Origin: Candidatus Auribacter fodinae
GTDB taxonomy: Bacteria; Auribacterota; Auribacteria; Auribacterales; Auribacteraceae
DNA: 44,104 nt
Assembly (NCBI GenBank): GCA_003599815.1
Contig: QZJZ01000030.1
Coordinates: forward strand, 1-44,104
Direction of reading: 5' to 3'
Part shown: positions 14,805 to 24,653 of the stretch, one piece after another
Layout of the letters: every line of letters starts with the position of its first letter
How positions within the stretch are numbered: the first letter of the stretch is position 1
Made by a program: the position numbers and the translations under genes
Notes under the pieces: generated by a model
Database searches by the model: none
What the model saw: only the letters and a program-made list of their open reading frames with translations
Told to the model about the DNA's origin: nothing

Positions 14805-17801
14805 ATGACATCGAATCTTATTGAATCAATAGTAGAGTCTGCGTCATCATGGCTTATTTCAGGTTCACAGTTAAGCGGTAAGACAGGTGTCCTTCTTGGA
14901 TCCATAGCGCGTCTTGTTGCCTCAGAAAAAACGCAACCGGAGAATATTCTTTTTTTGCCCTGTACCGCAGGGCAAACATCTGCCGTTAGACAGAGACTGT
15001 CTGCCCTGACACCATTTCAGTACGGATATGGGCCGTTACATATCAGCAGATGCGGTGATTTCGCCCGCCGGATTGTCCTGAAAAACGGTATATATCATAA
15101 CGAGATAACACACCCACTGCGTGTCGATCTGTTTCAGTCTTCTAAAAAATATCTGGTGAAGCATATACTTACACAGTGCGCTCTGCCGGATTCGATTGGT
15201 TCCGCACACTCCCAATCACGGTTGGTTGAAGCAGTGGTTGACGGCATAACTTTTCTTGAAAATACAGGTAACATACCTCCAAAGTTTAAGCAGGGCAGTG
15301 AGATGGACTGGTTCAGGGAAGTTTTCGACCGGTATCGGCAATTATGTACAGAGCGTGGATTTCTGTATCGTGAACGTGCTTTGGATATTGCCACTAACTT
15401 GTTGATGTCAAAAGAGAAACTGCTTTTTCCACCTATACGTTTTATATTTGTGGACGATTATGAGAACCTGACACCGCAGGAATACGCTTTCATCCAAGCG
15501 TTATCAAAATATAAAGAGGGAACTGCCTGCATTCTGGCTGGCAATCCGGCGAATAGGATGCTGGCGTACAGAGGGAGTGTTGTTGTCAGGCATGCCAAGC
15601 TGATAAGTGATATGCAAATTCCGGAAAAACAAGTAGTGCAACTACCGGAAACACGTCGCAAATTTGCTCTGCAGGAAAGCCTTCGATGTCTTATGAACAA
15701 GGCGGGGCTGGAAGATGACGAACCCGGTTTATCTCTGGTTCCCGACGAGGACCAATCGGTACATGCCGTTTTTCTTGAACGCAGATACGATGAACCTGTA
15801 TTTATTGCCAGCAGGATACAATCGTTACTGCGTGACGGATATTCCCCCCCGGAGATAGCTGTCTTTCTGCCAAACTTATCCAAGGATGCGCACTTGTATT
15901 ATACGGTATTGACTCGAGCCGGAATACCCTGTCAGGTTCAATCGGGCACTGCATTGCACCTCACTGCGGTGTATCAGCTTGTTGAATGTGTGACGGCTCT
16001 CATTTTTGATCCGGATAATGACAACAGGGCGCGCCAGTTTGTACGATCAACTGTGTTTGGCGTAAAACACGACGAAATCGGACGTATGGAAATGATGGCA
16101 GGACGGGCACACCTGAGTCTTTTTTATGGATATGTACGATATGCGGATCATATATCTGATCGCGTTGTTCGCAAGCGGGTTATGGATGTACTGCTTTTGA
16201 TGCGAACTATGCAAAATAATCATGGGAATGTGGCGTTCCATGTATTTATTGAGCGATTGTTCAGTTGCTGTGACCTTTTTCGTGCGGAGATAATGAGTAA
16301 TTTAATAGAAGCCAATGCCGCTCAGATTTTGCTGTCGAGCTCTCAATTTTTTAGCGGATTCAAAACGGCGCTGGATGGAATTGAGCCGTTGCTAGATGAA
16401 TATGAGACCTTTAAACAATGGATTATACAACACTCCGTGCAGGGAATATCAGTGTCTGATCCCCCTGCAGTGAGGATTCTATCAGCGAATTCGGGTGAAT
16501 CGTTTTGTTTCCGTGCTGTTTTTGTCTGCAATGTGAACAATGCCGCGTTTCCTGAAAATGAAAGTGTGTGTATACCTTTGATACTCCGTAATGCCTCTAT
16601 TCGTGCCGATCAGTTTGTCGTTTCATCCAATAGTATCTACACCAATATAATAGCACGTTGTACAGATCAGCTTTTCCTGCTTTACAATCGTGAGGGAGGC
16701 GAAATGGCGCCTTTTTTTCAGTGCCTGAGCCGGAAGCCCTTTGCGAGAGTTTGTGAAAATGGTTCAGTTTTCTGTGTGTACGATAGGCCGGAGTATCTTA
16801 CTGATGAAAAATCACGTGTGCTATACATTCGGAAGTCCTTGCTTAAAATGAACGAGCCGGAGAAAGATCACATTGTCAAAGAAATACCAATCCCTTTTGA
16901 TAATTTTAGCATTAAGAAGCTGGCTTTTTTTCAGCGTGTTTCGGTGCCTGTCGATTATGTTTTCTCTGCTACTCGTTTTGATGATTATTTACGATGCCCA
17001 TGCCTCTTTTATTACCGCCATCTGCTCGGTATCGATACATTTGAAGAAACTGCGCGGGCATTATTTGGGAAACTGATGCATTCTGTTCTGGAAATCCTGC
17101 ATGGCACGTATCCGCACATTGCTGTTTTGCCCGAAGATCAGCGGGAAGATCTGCTTTTGTTCTGTCAGGGGATAATAAAGCGTATCCTGCCTGCTCATAG
17201 CGGGATAAACGATTTTACCAGAATGATTATAATGTCGCAGGCGGTTCATTGTATTGAGCGGTATCTTGATGCGATGACAGAAGAACTGCCGCTGAATATT
17301 GTTGCTGTTGAAAAGATCGTGAATTTCAGGCTAGATGATATACCTTTTACCGCAAAAATCGACCGGATAGATACACATGCATCTGGCGGCGTACGCATTA
17401 TTGATTATAAAACCTCTCTAACGGATGAGCATACAGAAATCAAACTGAAGAACATGGTAATGCCGACGGGCAAAGAAACCAGAGTGCAGTTGCCTGTCTA
17501 TTTTTTCGCTGTGCGGGAATTGATGCAGAATGCTCCTTCAGAACTGGGTATATTTTATTTGCAGGCAAAGTCAAAAGAAGGAGATCATATTTTTCATAAA
17601 GTGCTGTTGCAAATTGTGTCTGATAGTAACCGAAAAAGCCTGAGCAGGGATGAACTGGAAAGTATAAAGCAGTTTATACTTTCTGAAATTCACACTATGC
17701 AGAGCGGATTTTTCGTTATGCCTCCGCCAGCTCAGAACTGTCGTGATTGTGACTATGACTCTATATGCAGTCTGAGGAGGGGGTGTAATGCCGGCACTTA
17801 A
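14805..17801 (+). CDS. addB: AddB-like degenerate UvrD-fold / PD-(D/E)XK nuclease with Fe-S motif
   Basis: A 998-residue protein with the layout of AddB, the second subunit of the AddAB double-strand-break resection complex. The N-terminal P-loop is intact (GSQLSGKT, residues 20-27). The helicase-like motifs are eroded: motif II is DDYEN (217-221) instead of DEFQD, and the motif III region reads GNPANRMLAYRG (246-257). The C-terminal RecB-family nuclease has YLRCPCLFYY (C731), GKLMH (H759), KIDRID (D853) and IIDYKT (D867, K869). C979, C982 and C988 with C731 match the 4Fe-4S staple of AddB, Cas4 and Dna2 nucleases. No strong ribosome binding site precedes the ATG. The 3' end overlaps the next gene by 14 bases, so the two subunits are probably coupled and form a complex. 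Sequence divergence is large, so addB means AddB-like. Confidence 0.75.
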   Translation: MTSNLIESIVESASSWLISGSQLSGKTGVLLGSIARLVASEKTQPENILFLPCTAGQTSAVRQRLSALTPFQYGYGPLHISRCGDFARRIVLKNGIYHNEITHPLRVDLFQSSKKYLVKHILTQCALPDSIGSAHSQSRLVEAVVDGITFLENTGNIPPKFKQGSEMDWFREVFDRYRQLCTERGFLYRERALDIATNLLMSKEKLLFPPIRFIFVDDYENLTPQEYAFIQALSKYKEGTACILAGNPANRMLAYRGSVVVRHAKLISDMQIPEKQVVQLPETRRKFALQESLRCLMNKAGLEDDEPGLSLVPDEDQSVHAVFLERRYDEPVFIASRIQSLLRDGYSPPEIAVFLPNLSKDAHLYYTVLTRAGIPCQVQSGTALHLTAVYQLVECVTALIFDPDNDNRARQFVRSTVFGVKHDEIGRMEMMAGRAHLSLFYGYVRYADHISDRVVRKRVMDVLLLMRTMQNNHGNVAFHVFIERLFSCCDLFRAEIMSNLIEANAAQILLSSSQFFSGFKTALDGIEPLLDEYETFKQWIIQHSVQGISVSDPPAVRILSANSGESFCFRAVFVCNVNNAAFPENESVCIPLILRNASIRADQFVVSSNSIYTNIIARCTDQLFLLYNREGGEMAPFFQCLSRKPFARVCENGSVFCVYDRPEYLTDEKSRVLYIRKSLLKMNEPEKDHIVKEIPIPFDNFSIKKLAFFQRVSVPVDYVFSATRFDDYLRCPCLFYYRHLLGIDTFEETARALFGKLMHSVLEILHGTYPHIAVLPEDQREDLLLFCQGIIKRILPAHSGINDFTRMIIMSQAVHCIERYLDAMTEELPLNIVAVEKIVNFRLDDIPFTAKIDRIDTHASGGVRIIDYKTSLTDEHTEIKLKNMVMPTGKETRVQLPVYFFAVRELMQNAPSELGIFYLQAKSKEGDHIFHKVLLQIVSDSNRKSLSRDELESIKQFILSEIHTMQSGFFVMPPPAQNCRDCDYDSICSLRRGCNAGT

Positions 17802-20800
17802 CCCTGAACAGAAACTCATTGTTACTGCGCCTGCCAATCAGCCGCTGCTTATCACTGCGGGAGCAGGCACAGGTAAAACCCGTACGCTTATTGAGCGGTT
17901 TGTGCATCTTTACACAACGCATAAACTTAAACCGGATTCTATTCTTCTGCTTACATTTACACGTAAAGCGGCGGCTGAGATGAAAGACCGTATTCTCTCC
18001 ATGTGCGACCTCAGTCTGGCTGATCGTGAGCAACTCTGGGTGCATACCTTTCATTCTTTCTGCGCACGCATATTGACTGAAGAAGGCCTTGCAGGCGGGC
18101 AAGATAGCTTGGAGGCGATTGATACGGTAGAAAAACAGTTGCTGTTTGAGGATGTTTATACTGAACTGATGCAGTTACAGGGTGCATTTTCTTCTTTGGT
18201 TAATGAATTGTATATTATTAATCATATTTCTGGTTTCGAAACCTTTATGAATTTTTCCAGCACATTTATAGACAAGTTACGAGATCAACTGATCGAGCCG
18301 GCTGAATTGAAATCATGGATAGATAATGGCGATACGAACAGTCGGTCAATCCTGTTAAAACGCATTCTTTATATGCTTTACGTCCGATTTGAGGAGAAAC
18401 TGGAAGAACTTGGTGCGAGGGATTATCCGAAACTCATTATGGATGCCGTTAAGCTGTTGTCGTCGAATGAAGCGGTCAGGAAGAAGTATCGTGATAAGTT
18501 TGTTTTTGTGATGGTTGATGAGTTTCAGGATACAAACAGCGCTCAGTTTACATTGTTGAAATGCATTGCCGCGGAAGGCATAACCAATACCACTGTGGTT
18601 GGTGATCCCCGGCAGTCAATATACCAGTGGCGTGGGGCTGATCCTTCCAATATGAACTGGTTTCTGCAGACACCCGGTGTGAAGAAGGTGGAGCTAATCA
18701 GGAATTACCGTTCATACGGTGAGATTCTTGACTGTGCTCATTACTTACTGCAGAGTAACCCGCATTACAGAGGATATCGGAAACTTATTCCTGAACAAAA
18801 ACAGTATAAGGCAATTGCACCGGTCATTCATCTGTGCGGGGATTATTCGGTTGAACCATCGTTTGTGGCATCTCATTGTGCCTCATTGATTATGCGTGAA
18901 GGCTGTAAGCCGGATGACATTGTCATTCTTTTCAGGAAAATAAAAAATCAATCCGTACGTTATGAAACCGAACTATCTGCTTACGGACTTCCGTATTATA
19001 CCAGCGGCAGCGGTTCATTTTTTCAGCGTTCTGAAGTTCAGGATCTTTTTTCTTATTTCAGGGTTATCGCCGATTCGTTTGATAATGAAGCATTAATCCG
19101 TATTCTGATGCAACCGCCCTACAACATAGGTGACGCAGATATGTATGAGATGGTCCGACAGGCGAAAAAGGCTCATTCCTGTCTTCTGGAAATGCTGAAT
19201 ACCGAATCATCGTCTGATTTTTGCAAACGATTGCACTCATTTATTACGAGGATGGTTCGTATTACTGACTTAAAAAAATTGTTTTTCAGCATTATTCAGG
19301 AAACATATTTCGCAGAACTTCATTTAACTGAACCGATTTCTTCGGCGACATACAAGGATAGCGCCGCGCGATTTCTTGCGATTATTGAATCGTTCCAGAA
19401 ATATCATCAAGGGGAAGGGATATCACGGTTTGTCGCTTATTTTAAAAATGCCGCTTTTTCGTCTGAAGACGATGAAGAGTTGGAACGGATACAATCTCAA
19501 GGGTGCATACGGCTGATGACCTTACATAAAGCAAAGGGTTTGGAATTCCCTGTTGTTTTTCTTGTTGATCTGAAAAATTTTTATGATGGCAAGTCCAGTG
19601 TGGAAGCCGAATTCAAACAACAGGTGAGAGAACCTTTTCTTTGGGATGAACAGTCCCGCTCGTTCAGGTTTAAGAATACCGAGGAATACGATGCAGTTAA
19701 ACGAAACATCGTTGGCGAGCGTATGGAAGAGCTTTGGCGCCTTTATTATGTGGGAATAACACGGGCACAAGATCAGGTATACATTTCAGGGCGCGGGCTG
19801 GATACTATAAGGGCCGCTTTGGCATTATCTTCGAATGGGTTTATGGAGCATGACAGCATACCGCTAGTTGAGTACCAGCCGGAATCGGATACCTGCATGC
19901 CCAATATACATTCAGGAGTTGAAATCATAAAAAAACAGATTGAAACTCCCGTCACTTATCCACAATATAATGATCGGACGTTAGTTCTGAATTGTTCAAC
20001 ACTGCATACTTTTGTGGAATGCCCATATCGTTACTATCTTAAAAACATTGTTGGTGTTGCTGAATGTCGTGATAAGAAGGAAGATAGTATTCAGCATGCC
20101 GTGCTGGGAACGATTGTGCACGAAACGATTGAAGAATATCATGCGTTAGAAGGAATACTATCTATTGAGGAAATAGCTCTTCGAAAAATCGATGAAAGCG
20201 GAATGCCTGAATCAGTTTTACCAAAGGTTCTTGTGACTGATGCATTAGATTATTATACACAAACAAATCTGGCTTCAAAAAATGCGCAACCATTTGAATC
20301 AGAATATAAATTTACATTGATTGAGAAAATGCACGACAAAAATGTTGTCATAAATGGGGTTGTCGATAGGTTGTATCACTCTGATGGGCAATGCCGCATT
20401 GTTGATTTTAAAACAGGGATGCGAGGTACTGTTGATGATTACCGATTCCAAATGACGTTATATGCTCTGGCGTGCCATCGTTTATTCGGAGCAAAAAATG
20501 TCGTCGCTGAATTAGTCTTTTTGCATCAGAAGCGAATTGAAACGTTTGAAATTTCAGTGAACGATATAAGGGCTTTTTATGCATCGGTGATGGATATTGC
20601 GGACCGAATCCTGAGAAAAGATTTTTCCCCCTGTAAATCCGATGCATGCTGGTTTTGTGGTTTCGCGTCGTGTGAATATCGAATTGAAAGCCAGCCGTTG
20701 CAGGTAAATAAATGGCATGATGAGGAATCGTATTATTCATTTTATTACGATCTTGTTCAGGCTGAACAGGATTATGTTATTGAACAGGTATCGGCCGATA

Positions 20801-22374
20801 CACGGGTTAAAATTCAATTTGACAGTGTGCGTCCGGCTGAAAGCGGTTTTATAGTCAAATACAACCGTGACCCGTATGGATTACGATTACATGCCGGAGA
20901 TTTTATTCAGCTTGTATCATTGGTTGCTGATCCTTTAACGGTTCAGGTGAATGAAGTGGGGCTATCCTGTTTTATTCTGGCAATAAACATAATACGTGAA
21001 TGGAGAGACTATACTCATTGTGTATTGTCTGCAAACCCGTTATCATTTATTCGTATGAAAGACCATTTATTTTCGTTTATGGTTTCTCAGATGCCATTAA
21101 AGAACATAGTTCTAGAACATTCGCTACCTGAATTGGTACCCGCTTTACCCCATCATGATGGAAGCTCGCTGGATTGCTATCAGCAATATGCCGTTGAATG
21201 CGCAAAGAGATGTAGTGACTGCCTGATAATACATGGCCCTCCGGGTACTGGAAAAACCCTTGTTATCGCTCATATCGTTAAAAATGCCATTGATAGCGGT
21301 AAGAGGGTACTGGTATCCGCTTATACTAACCGCGCTGTTGATGGCATTATACTTAAACTCCTTGATTTATATGCGGATAAGGAAAATATTAGGAATGTGT
21401 CCGCTCGACTTGGAAAAGAATCTCTGGTTCACCCTGATGTGCGCGGGTGTTTGATTGATGAAGAAATGAGCGATGAGCGCATAGCTATGGATTTGTTGCA
21501 TAAGAATCTTGTTGCAGTCACTTCTGCAGGAGTTCGGGATCAATTCTTCTGTGAGTTTTTCGACATTGCGGTAATTGATGAGGCAGGGCAGATGCCTGAA
21601 CCTTTTGCATTAGGTATTGTGAATCATACCAGGTCGGTTATTTTGGTTGGTGACGACAATCAGTTGCCGCCGGTAATCGTCAGCGATTATGCCCGGAAGA
21701 ACGGCTTGGAAGTAAGCCTTTTTGAACGGTTGAAAAGTTTTCTTGAAAAACGGCGTCCTGAATCGGTTATCATGCTTCAACGGCAATACCGGATGAACGA
21801 GACGATTATGCGGTTTGCTTCAGATGAGTTTTATGAAGGGAAATTGCAGGCTGGTTCCGATGCTGTGGCACATCGAATGCTCTCTAATATTGATATATCA
21901 CGGTGTGGTAAAAAGTGGGTTTCTGAGGTTATCAAACATGACAAGAATATTGTAATGATAGAATTAACTGATTGTTTAAAAGATAGTTGCGATATTGTTG
22001 AGTGTATTTCTGAAATAGTAGTCCATGGTTTTCTGAAAGTTGGCATTAATCCGTCACAAATAGGTGTGCTCTCACCTTTCAGGGAAGAAGTGCAGGCTCT
22101 TAGCCGATCTTTGAGTATTGATGAGCTTGATATAGATACCATTGACCGTTTTCAGGGGTCAGATAAAGACGTGGTTATTCTTTCTCTTGGCTCTGATACG
22201 TCCGCACACAGCATGGATCGAAGAAGGATCAATGTTGCATTAACGCGGGCAAAATCAAAATTAATAATTGTCGGTAAAAGACCGGATGAATTATCATCGT
22301 CATTATATACGGGTTTATGCTCTTATATTCAGAAAAACGGATGTGTTATAGAGTGGCGCAAAGGGATACTTTAG
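17788..22374 (+). CDS. Triple fusion: UvrD-type helicase, RecB/Dna2-type nuclease and Dna2/UPF1-type helicase
   Basis: A 1,528-residue protein starting at an ATG with AGGAGGGGG upstream, inside the end of the addB-like gene. Residues 1-665 are a UvrD/AddA-type SF1A helicase: GAGTGKT (25-31), DEFQD (244-248), GDPRQSIYQWRG (272-283), HKAKGLEF (580-587), VGITRAQ (655-661). Residues about 730-965 are a PD-(D/E)XK nuclease: C745 in VECPYRYY, H778 in GTIVH, D860 in VVDR, D873 and K875 in VDFKTG, and C954, C957 and C962 as the Fe-S trio. A beta-rich segment follows (about 970-1115). Residues about 1125-1528 are a complete SF1B helicase: GPPGTGKT (1150-1157), DEAGQ (1264-1268), GDDNQLPP (1288-1295), QYRMN (1333-1337), DRFQG (1453-1457), VALTRAK (1483-1489). 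Residues 730-1528 alone have the layout of eukaryotic Dna2. All motifs of both motors look intact. Confidence 0.88.
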   Translation: MPALNPEQKLIVTAPANQPLLITAGAGTGKTRTLIERFVHLYTTHKLKPDSILLLTFTRKAAAEMKDRILSMCDLSLADREQLWVHTFHSFCARILTEEGLAGGQDSLEAIDTVEKQLLFEDVYTELMQLQGAFSSLVNELYIINHISGFETFMNFSSTFIDKLRDQLIEPAELKSWIDNGDTNSRSILLKRILYMLYVRFEEKLEELGARDYPKLIMDAVKLLSSNEAVRKKYRDKFVFVMVDEFQDTNSAQFTLLKCIAAEGITNTTVVGDPRQSIYQWRGADPSNMNWFLQTPGVKKVELIRNYRSYGEILDCAHYLLQSNPHYRGYRKLIPEQKQYKAIAPVIHLCGDYSVEPSFVASHCASLIMREGCKPDDIVILFRKIKNQSVRYETELSAYGLPYYTSGSGSFFQRSEVQDLFSYFRVIADSFDNEALIRILMQPPYNIGDADMYEMVRQAKKAHSCLLEMLNTESSSDFCKRLHSFITRMVRITDLKKLFFSIIQETYFAELHLTEPISSATYKDSAARFLAIIESFQKYHQGEGISRFVAYFKNAAFSSEDDEELERIQSQGCIRLMTLHKAKGLEFPVVFLVDLKNFYDGKSSVEAEFKQQVREPFLWDEQSRSFRFKNTEEYDAVKRNIVGERMEELWRLYYVGITRAQDQVYISGRGLDTIRAALALSSNGFMEHDSIPLVEYQPESDTCMPNIHSGVEIIKKQIETPVTYPQYNDRTLVLNCSTLHTFVECPYRYYLKNIVGVAECRDKKEDSIQHAVLGTIVHETIEEYHALEGILSIEEIALRKIDESGMPESVLPKVLVTDALDYYTQTNLASKNAQPFESEYKFTLIEKMHDKNVVINGVVDRLYHSDGQCRIVDFKTGMRGTVDDYRFQMTLYALACHRLFGAKNVVAELVFLHQKRIETFEISVNDIRAFYASVMDIADRILRKDFSPCKSDACWFCGFASCEYRIESQPLQVNKWHDEESYYSFYYDLVQAEQDYVIEQVSADTRVKIQFDSVRPAESGFIVKYNRDPYGLRLHAGDFIQLVSLVADPLTVQVNEVGLSCFILAINIIREWRDYTHCVLSANPLSFIRMKDHLFSFMVSQMPLKNIVLEHSLPELVPALPHHDGSSLDCYQQYAVECAKRCSDCLIIHGPPGTGKTLVIAHIVKNAIDSGKRVLVSAYTNRAVDGIILKLLDLYADKENIRNVSARLGKESLVHPDVRGCLIDEEMSDERIAMDLLHKNLVAVTSAGVRDQFFCEFFDIAVIDEAGQMPEPFALGIVNHTRSVILVGDDNQLPPVIVSDYARKNGLEVSLFERLKSFLEKRRPESVIMLQRQYRMNETIMRFASDEFYEGKLQAGSDAVAHRMLSNIDISRCGKKWVSEVIKHDKNIVMIELTDCLKDSCDIVECISEIVVHGFLKVGINPSQIGVLSPFREEVQALSRSLSIDELDIDTIDRFQGSDKDVVILSLGSDTSAHSMDRRRINVALTRAKSKLIIVGKRPDELSSSLYTGLCSYIQKNGCVIEWRKGIL

Positions 22375-22404
22375 TTTTTAAATAAAAGAGATGGAGAAAG
22401 AGTG

Positions 22405-22569
22405 ATGACTATTCCTAAATGGTTAAGAAGCGCTCTGATAATTTTTTTCATTGCGCAGACATTGATGCTCTCAGGATGCGCATTGCTGCTGATCGGCGCA
22501 GGCACTGGTGCATATATGTATGGGCGTCATGTGGAGAAAGAAGAAAATCTTGATAACGATGGGAAATAA
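22405..22569 (+). CDS. Small glycine-zipper lipoprotein (54 residues)
   Basis: A 54-residue protein with a signal sequence (LIIFFIAQTLM) and lipobox LSGC (Cys25). A short glycine-rich stretch follows (LLLIGAGTGAYMYG) and a charged tail that ends in LDNDGK. It resembles DUF3568-like mini-lipoproteins. GGAGAAAGAG precedes the start; a GTG directly before the ATG is an alternative start. It lies 30 bases after the helicase fusion and may be cotranscribed, but nothing ties it to DNA repair. Confidence 0.65.
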   Translation: MTIPKWLRSALIIFFIAQTLMLSGCALLLIGAGTGAYMYGRHVEKEENLDNDGK

Positions 22570-22646
22570 ACAACTCTGAAATACGCAGGAGTGTTTCGGA
22601 CAGAGGGTATTCTTCCTGCCAATATTATTATAAGGGTAAAGGGATC

Positions 22647-24542
22647 TCAGGCGATTACTTGTTTGATAATATTGCGCAGGTCATTAATGTTAAATGGCTT
22701 TGCGAGATAATCGTTGTCGATTGAATCAAGAAACTTATTGGTTTCAGGATCGTAGGTATCGCCAGTGGTGAATACCATTTTTTTCTCCAGCCCGGGAAAG
22801 TTATCCCGTATCCAGTAAAACAGGCTGGGCCCGTCCATGCCCGGCATGCGTATATCAGCGAGTATTGCATTGTAATTTTTTTGTGAGATCCTCGTTTTTG
22901 CCTGAAGCCCGTTTTCAGCAATATCAACCGAGTAGGTTTCTTCCAGAATATCTTTCATGACGTCACGCAGAGTTTCGTCATCTTCAATAATAAGTACTTG
23001 TGAAGCAGATTGTTCTGACGCTGGCAAAAGGTTATTTTCACGTTTGGCCGCAGAGGCAGAATCGGAAAATGGTATCGAGATGGTCACTTCAGTGCCTTTA
23101 TTCGCTTTGGTGTTGATCTTAATGGAACCATTATGGCTTTCAAGGAGGGTATACGCTATGCTTAATCCAAGCCCTACGTTATCCTTGTTAGATTTAGTAG
23201 TAAAAAACGGGTCGAAAATCTCGCTTTGAATATCTTCCGGTATACCGTTTCCTGTATCCACAATGGAAACGATACACATATTGTCGCTGGCTTTAGATGA
23301 AATGTATAGTTCGCCTCCAGTTAATTCCATTGCTTCATAACTATTGTTGAGAATATTCAAAAGCACTTTTGAGATTTGTTTTTGATCAATAAACAGAGGG
23401 GTAATCGCGGTACTTAATTTTTTGGTTATTTTTATATTTTTGCTCTGAAATTTATAATTCAGCAACGTTAATGTGTTATTTATTAAATCATTGATGCAGA
23501 TCGATTCTTTATGCTGTCGCGTTGTTCCCGGTGAAAAGTAAAGCAAGGATTCTATGATGGACTTCATGCTTTGAGCAGAGTCTTCGATATTTTTCATCCA
23601 GTTAAGACTGCGTTGATCGGTTGTTTTTGTCATAAGAAGCTGAGTATATGCGAGAACAGGACCGAGCCGGTTATTGAGTTCATGAGTTATGCCTGTCAGC
23701 AATTTACCCAGTGATGCGAGTTTTTCTGTTTGTATAAGTTTTTGTTCCAGCTCAACATTACGCGTAATATCGTTGATAAGCAGTAAAACGTGGTCGCCAT
23801 AGTCGGAAGATGTTTTTAGCAAATCAATATCAAGGTGCTTTTTCTGATTTTTGCGGTTGATATAACTTATTTTTGAAAACGAGATATGTTCGGAATTCTC
23901 GCTGACTTTTTTAATATGATCAATAAGTGATATATCAGAAAGAAATTCAGGATCGAACAGTTCCATTATTTTCTGCCCGATCAGTTCAGACGGATCAACG
24001 AAAAAGAAGTTCTGGCATTCCGAGTTGGCGTATGATATCTCCATCATTTGGTTGATGCCGATGACAGCATACGGTATGGTGTTGAGTATATTTTCGAAGT
24101 ATTCCTTTAAAGTCTGTACTTTTTTCTGAACTTCCTCTCGATGTTTCTGCCTCTGGTATTTATCAATGGATTTTAGCAGAATTACCGGCAGGGTCGAGAG
24201 ATATCCTTCTATTTTGAGAAGGTAATCGTATGCTCCGTAGTTAAGCGCTTCGTGGATGGTATCTTTGTCGTCTGAAACCGTCAGGAATATGATCGGAACT
24301 TCACATTGCAGTCCATGAAGCGTGTGCAATATTTCAAGTCCGTTCAACTGCGGGAGCATATAATCAACAACGAGTGCGTCATAGATGTTAGGATTTCCTT
24401 TAATGCGGTCAAAGAAATCCTTTCCGGTATAAAAAACATCAACTTCATATAACGACATGAAGTCTGTTAATGCTTTTTTTGCGAGAAATGTCTGATCTAC
24501 ATCGTCATCAATTAAGGCAATAAGAAATTTGTTTTCGCTCAC
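22647..24542 (-). CDS. Hybrid histidine kinase: receiver-PAS-HisKA-HATPase-receiver
   Basis: A soluble two-component protein of about 631 residues with no membrane segment. A receiver domain lies at the N-terminus (LIDDDVDQ, LVVDYMLPQLNG), then a linker helix and a PAS domain (about 150-260). The dimerisation/phosphoacceptor motif is ITHELNNRLGP, the ATP-binding domain has NNSYEA, DTGNGIP and GLGLSIAY, and a C-terminal receiver (IIEDDETL, ADIRMPGMDG, LAKPF) ends the protein. The order fits a phosphorelay in which the first receiver modulates the kinase. I prefer the GTG at 24,542 as start: AAAGGTGA lies six bases before it, whereas the GTG at 24,551 overlaps that site. The gene is monocistronic and convergent with the lipoprotein gene. 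No dedicated output partner is adjacent. Confidence 0.85.
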   Translation of the reverse strand: MSENKFLIALIDDDVDQTFLAKKALTDFMSLYEVDVFYTGKDFFDRIKGNPNIYDALVVDYMLPQLNGLEILHTLHGLQCEVPIIFLTVSDDKDTIHEALNYGAYDYLLKIEGYLSTLPVILLKSIDKYQRQKHREEVQKKVQTLKEYFENILNTIPYAVIGINQMMEISYANSECQNFFFVDPSELIGQKIMELFDPEFLSDISLIDHIKKVSENSEHISFSKISYINRKNQKKHLDIDLLKTSSDYGDHVLLLINDITRNVELEQKLIQTEKLASLGKLLTGITHELNNRLGPVLAYTQLLMTKTTDQRSLNWMKNIEDSAQSMKSIIESLLYFSPGTTRQHKESICINDLINNTLTLLNYKFQSKNIKITKKLSTAITPLFIDQKQISKVLLNILNNSYEAMELTGGELYISSKASDNMCIVSIVDTGNGIPEDIQSEIFDPFFTTKSNKDNVGLGLSIAYTLLESHNGSIKINTKANKGTEVTISIPFSDSASAAKRENNLLPASEQSASQVLIIEDDETLRDVMKDILEETYSVDIAENGLQAKTRISQKNYNAILADIRMPGMDGPSLFYWIRDNFPGLEKKMVFTTGDTYDPETNKFLDSIDNDYLAKPFNINDLRNIIKQVIA

Positions 24543-24613
24543 CTTAATCACCTTTGTAACAATTTTTTTAGATCGGTTACCAAAAATGATATTTTAGTAA
24601 AAAAATATTTTGT

Positions 24614-24653
24614 TTGCATTATATTTTTTCATCGATTATTCTTTTCGAATAAT
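24614..24653 (+). promoter_or_regulatory. Possible promoter with overlapping inverted repeat upstream of the NifU-domain gene
   Basis: TTGCAT at 24,614-24,619, 17 bases, then TATTCT at 24,637-24,642. An inverted repeat ATTATTC-N5-GAATAAT (24,635-24,653) overlaps the -10, and the 11-mer ATCGATTATTC recurs at 24,631 and 24,710. The sites lie in the 240-base gap between the divergent kinase and NifU genes. A repressor or activator site is possible; the match to consensus is moderate. Confidence 0.3.

Noticed and set aside
22570-22646. Terminator between the small lipoprotein and kinase genes
   Set aside because: Only a six-base complementarity (GCAGGA/TCCTGC) with a long loop and no T-run is visible.
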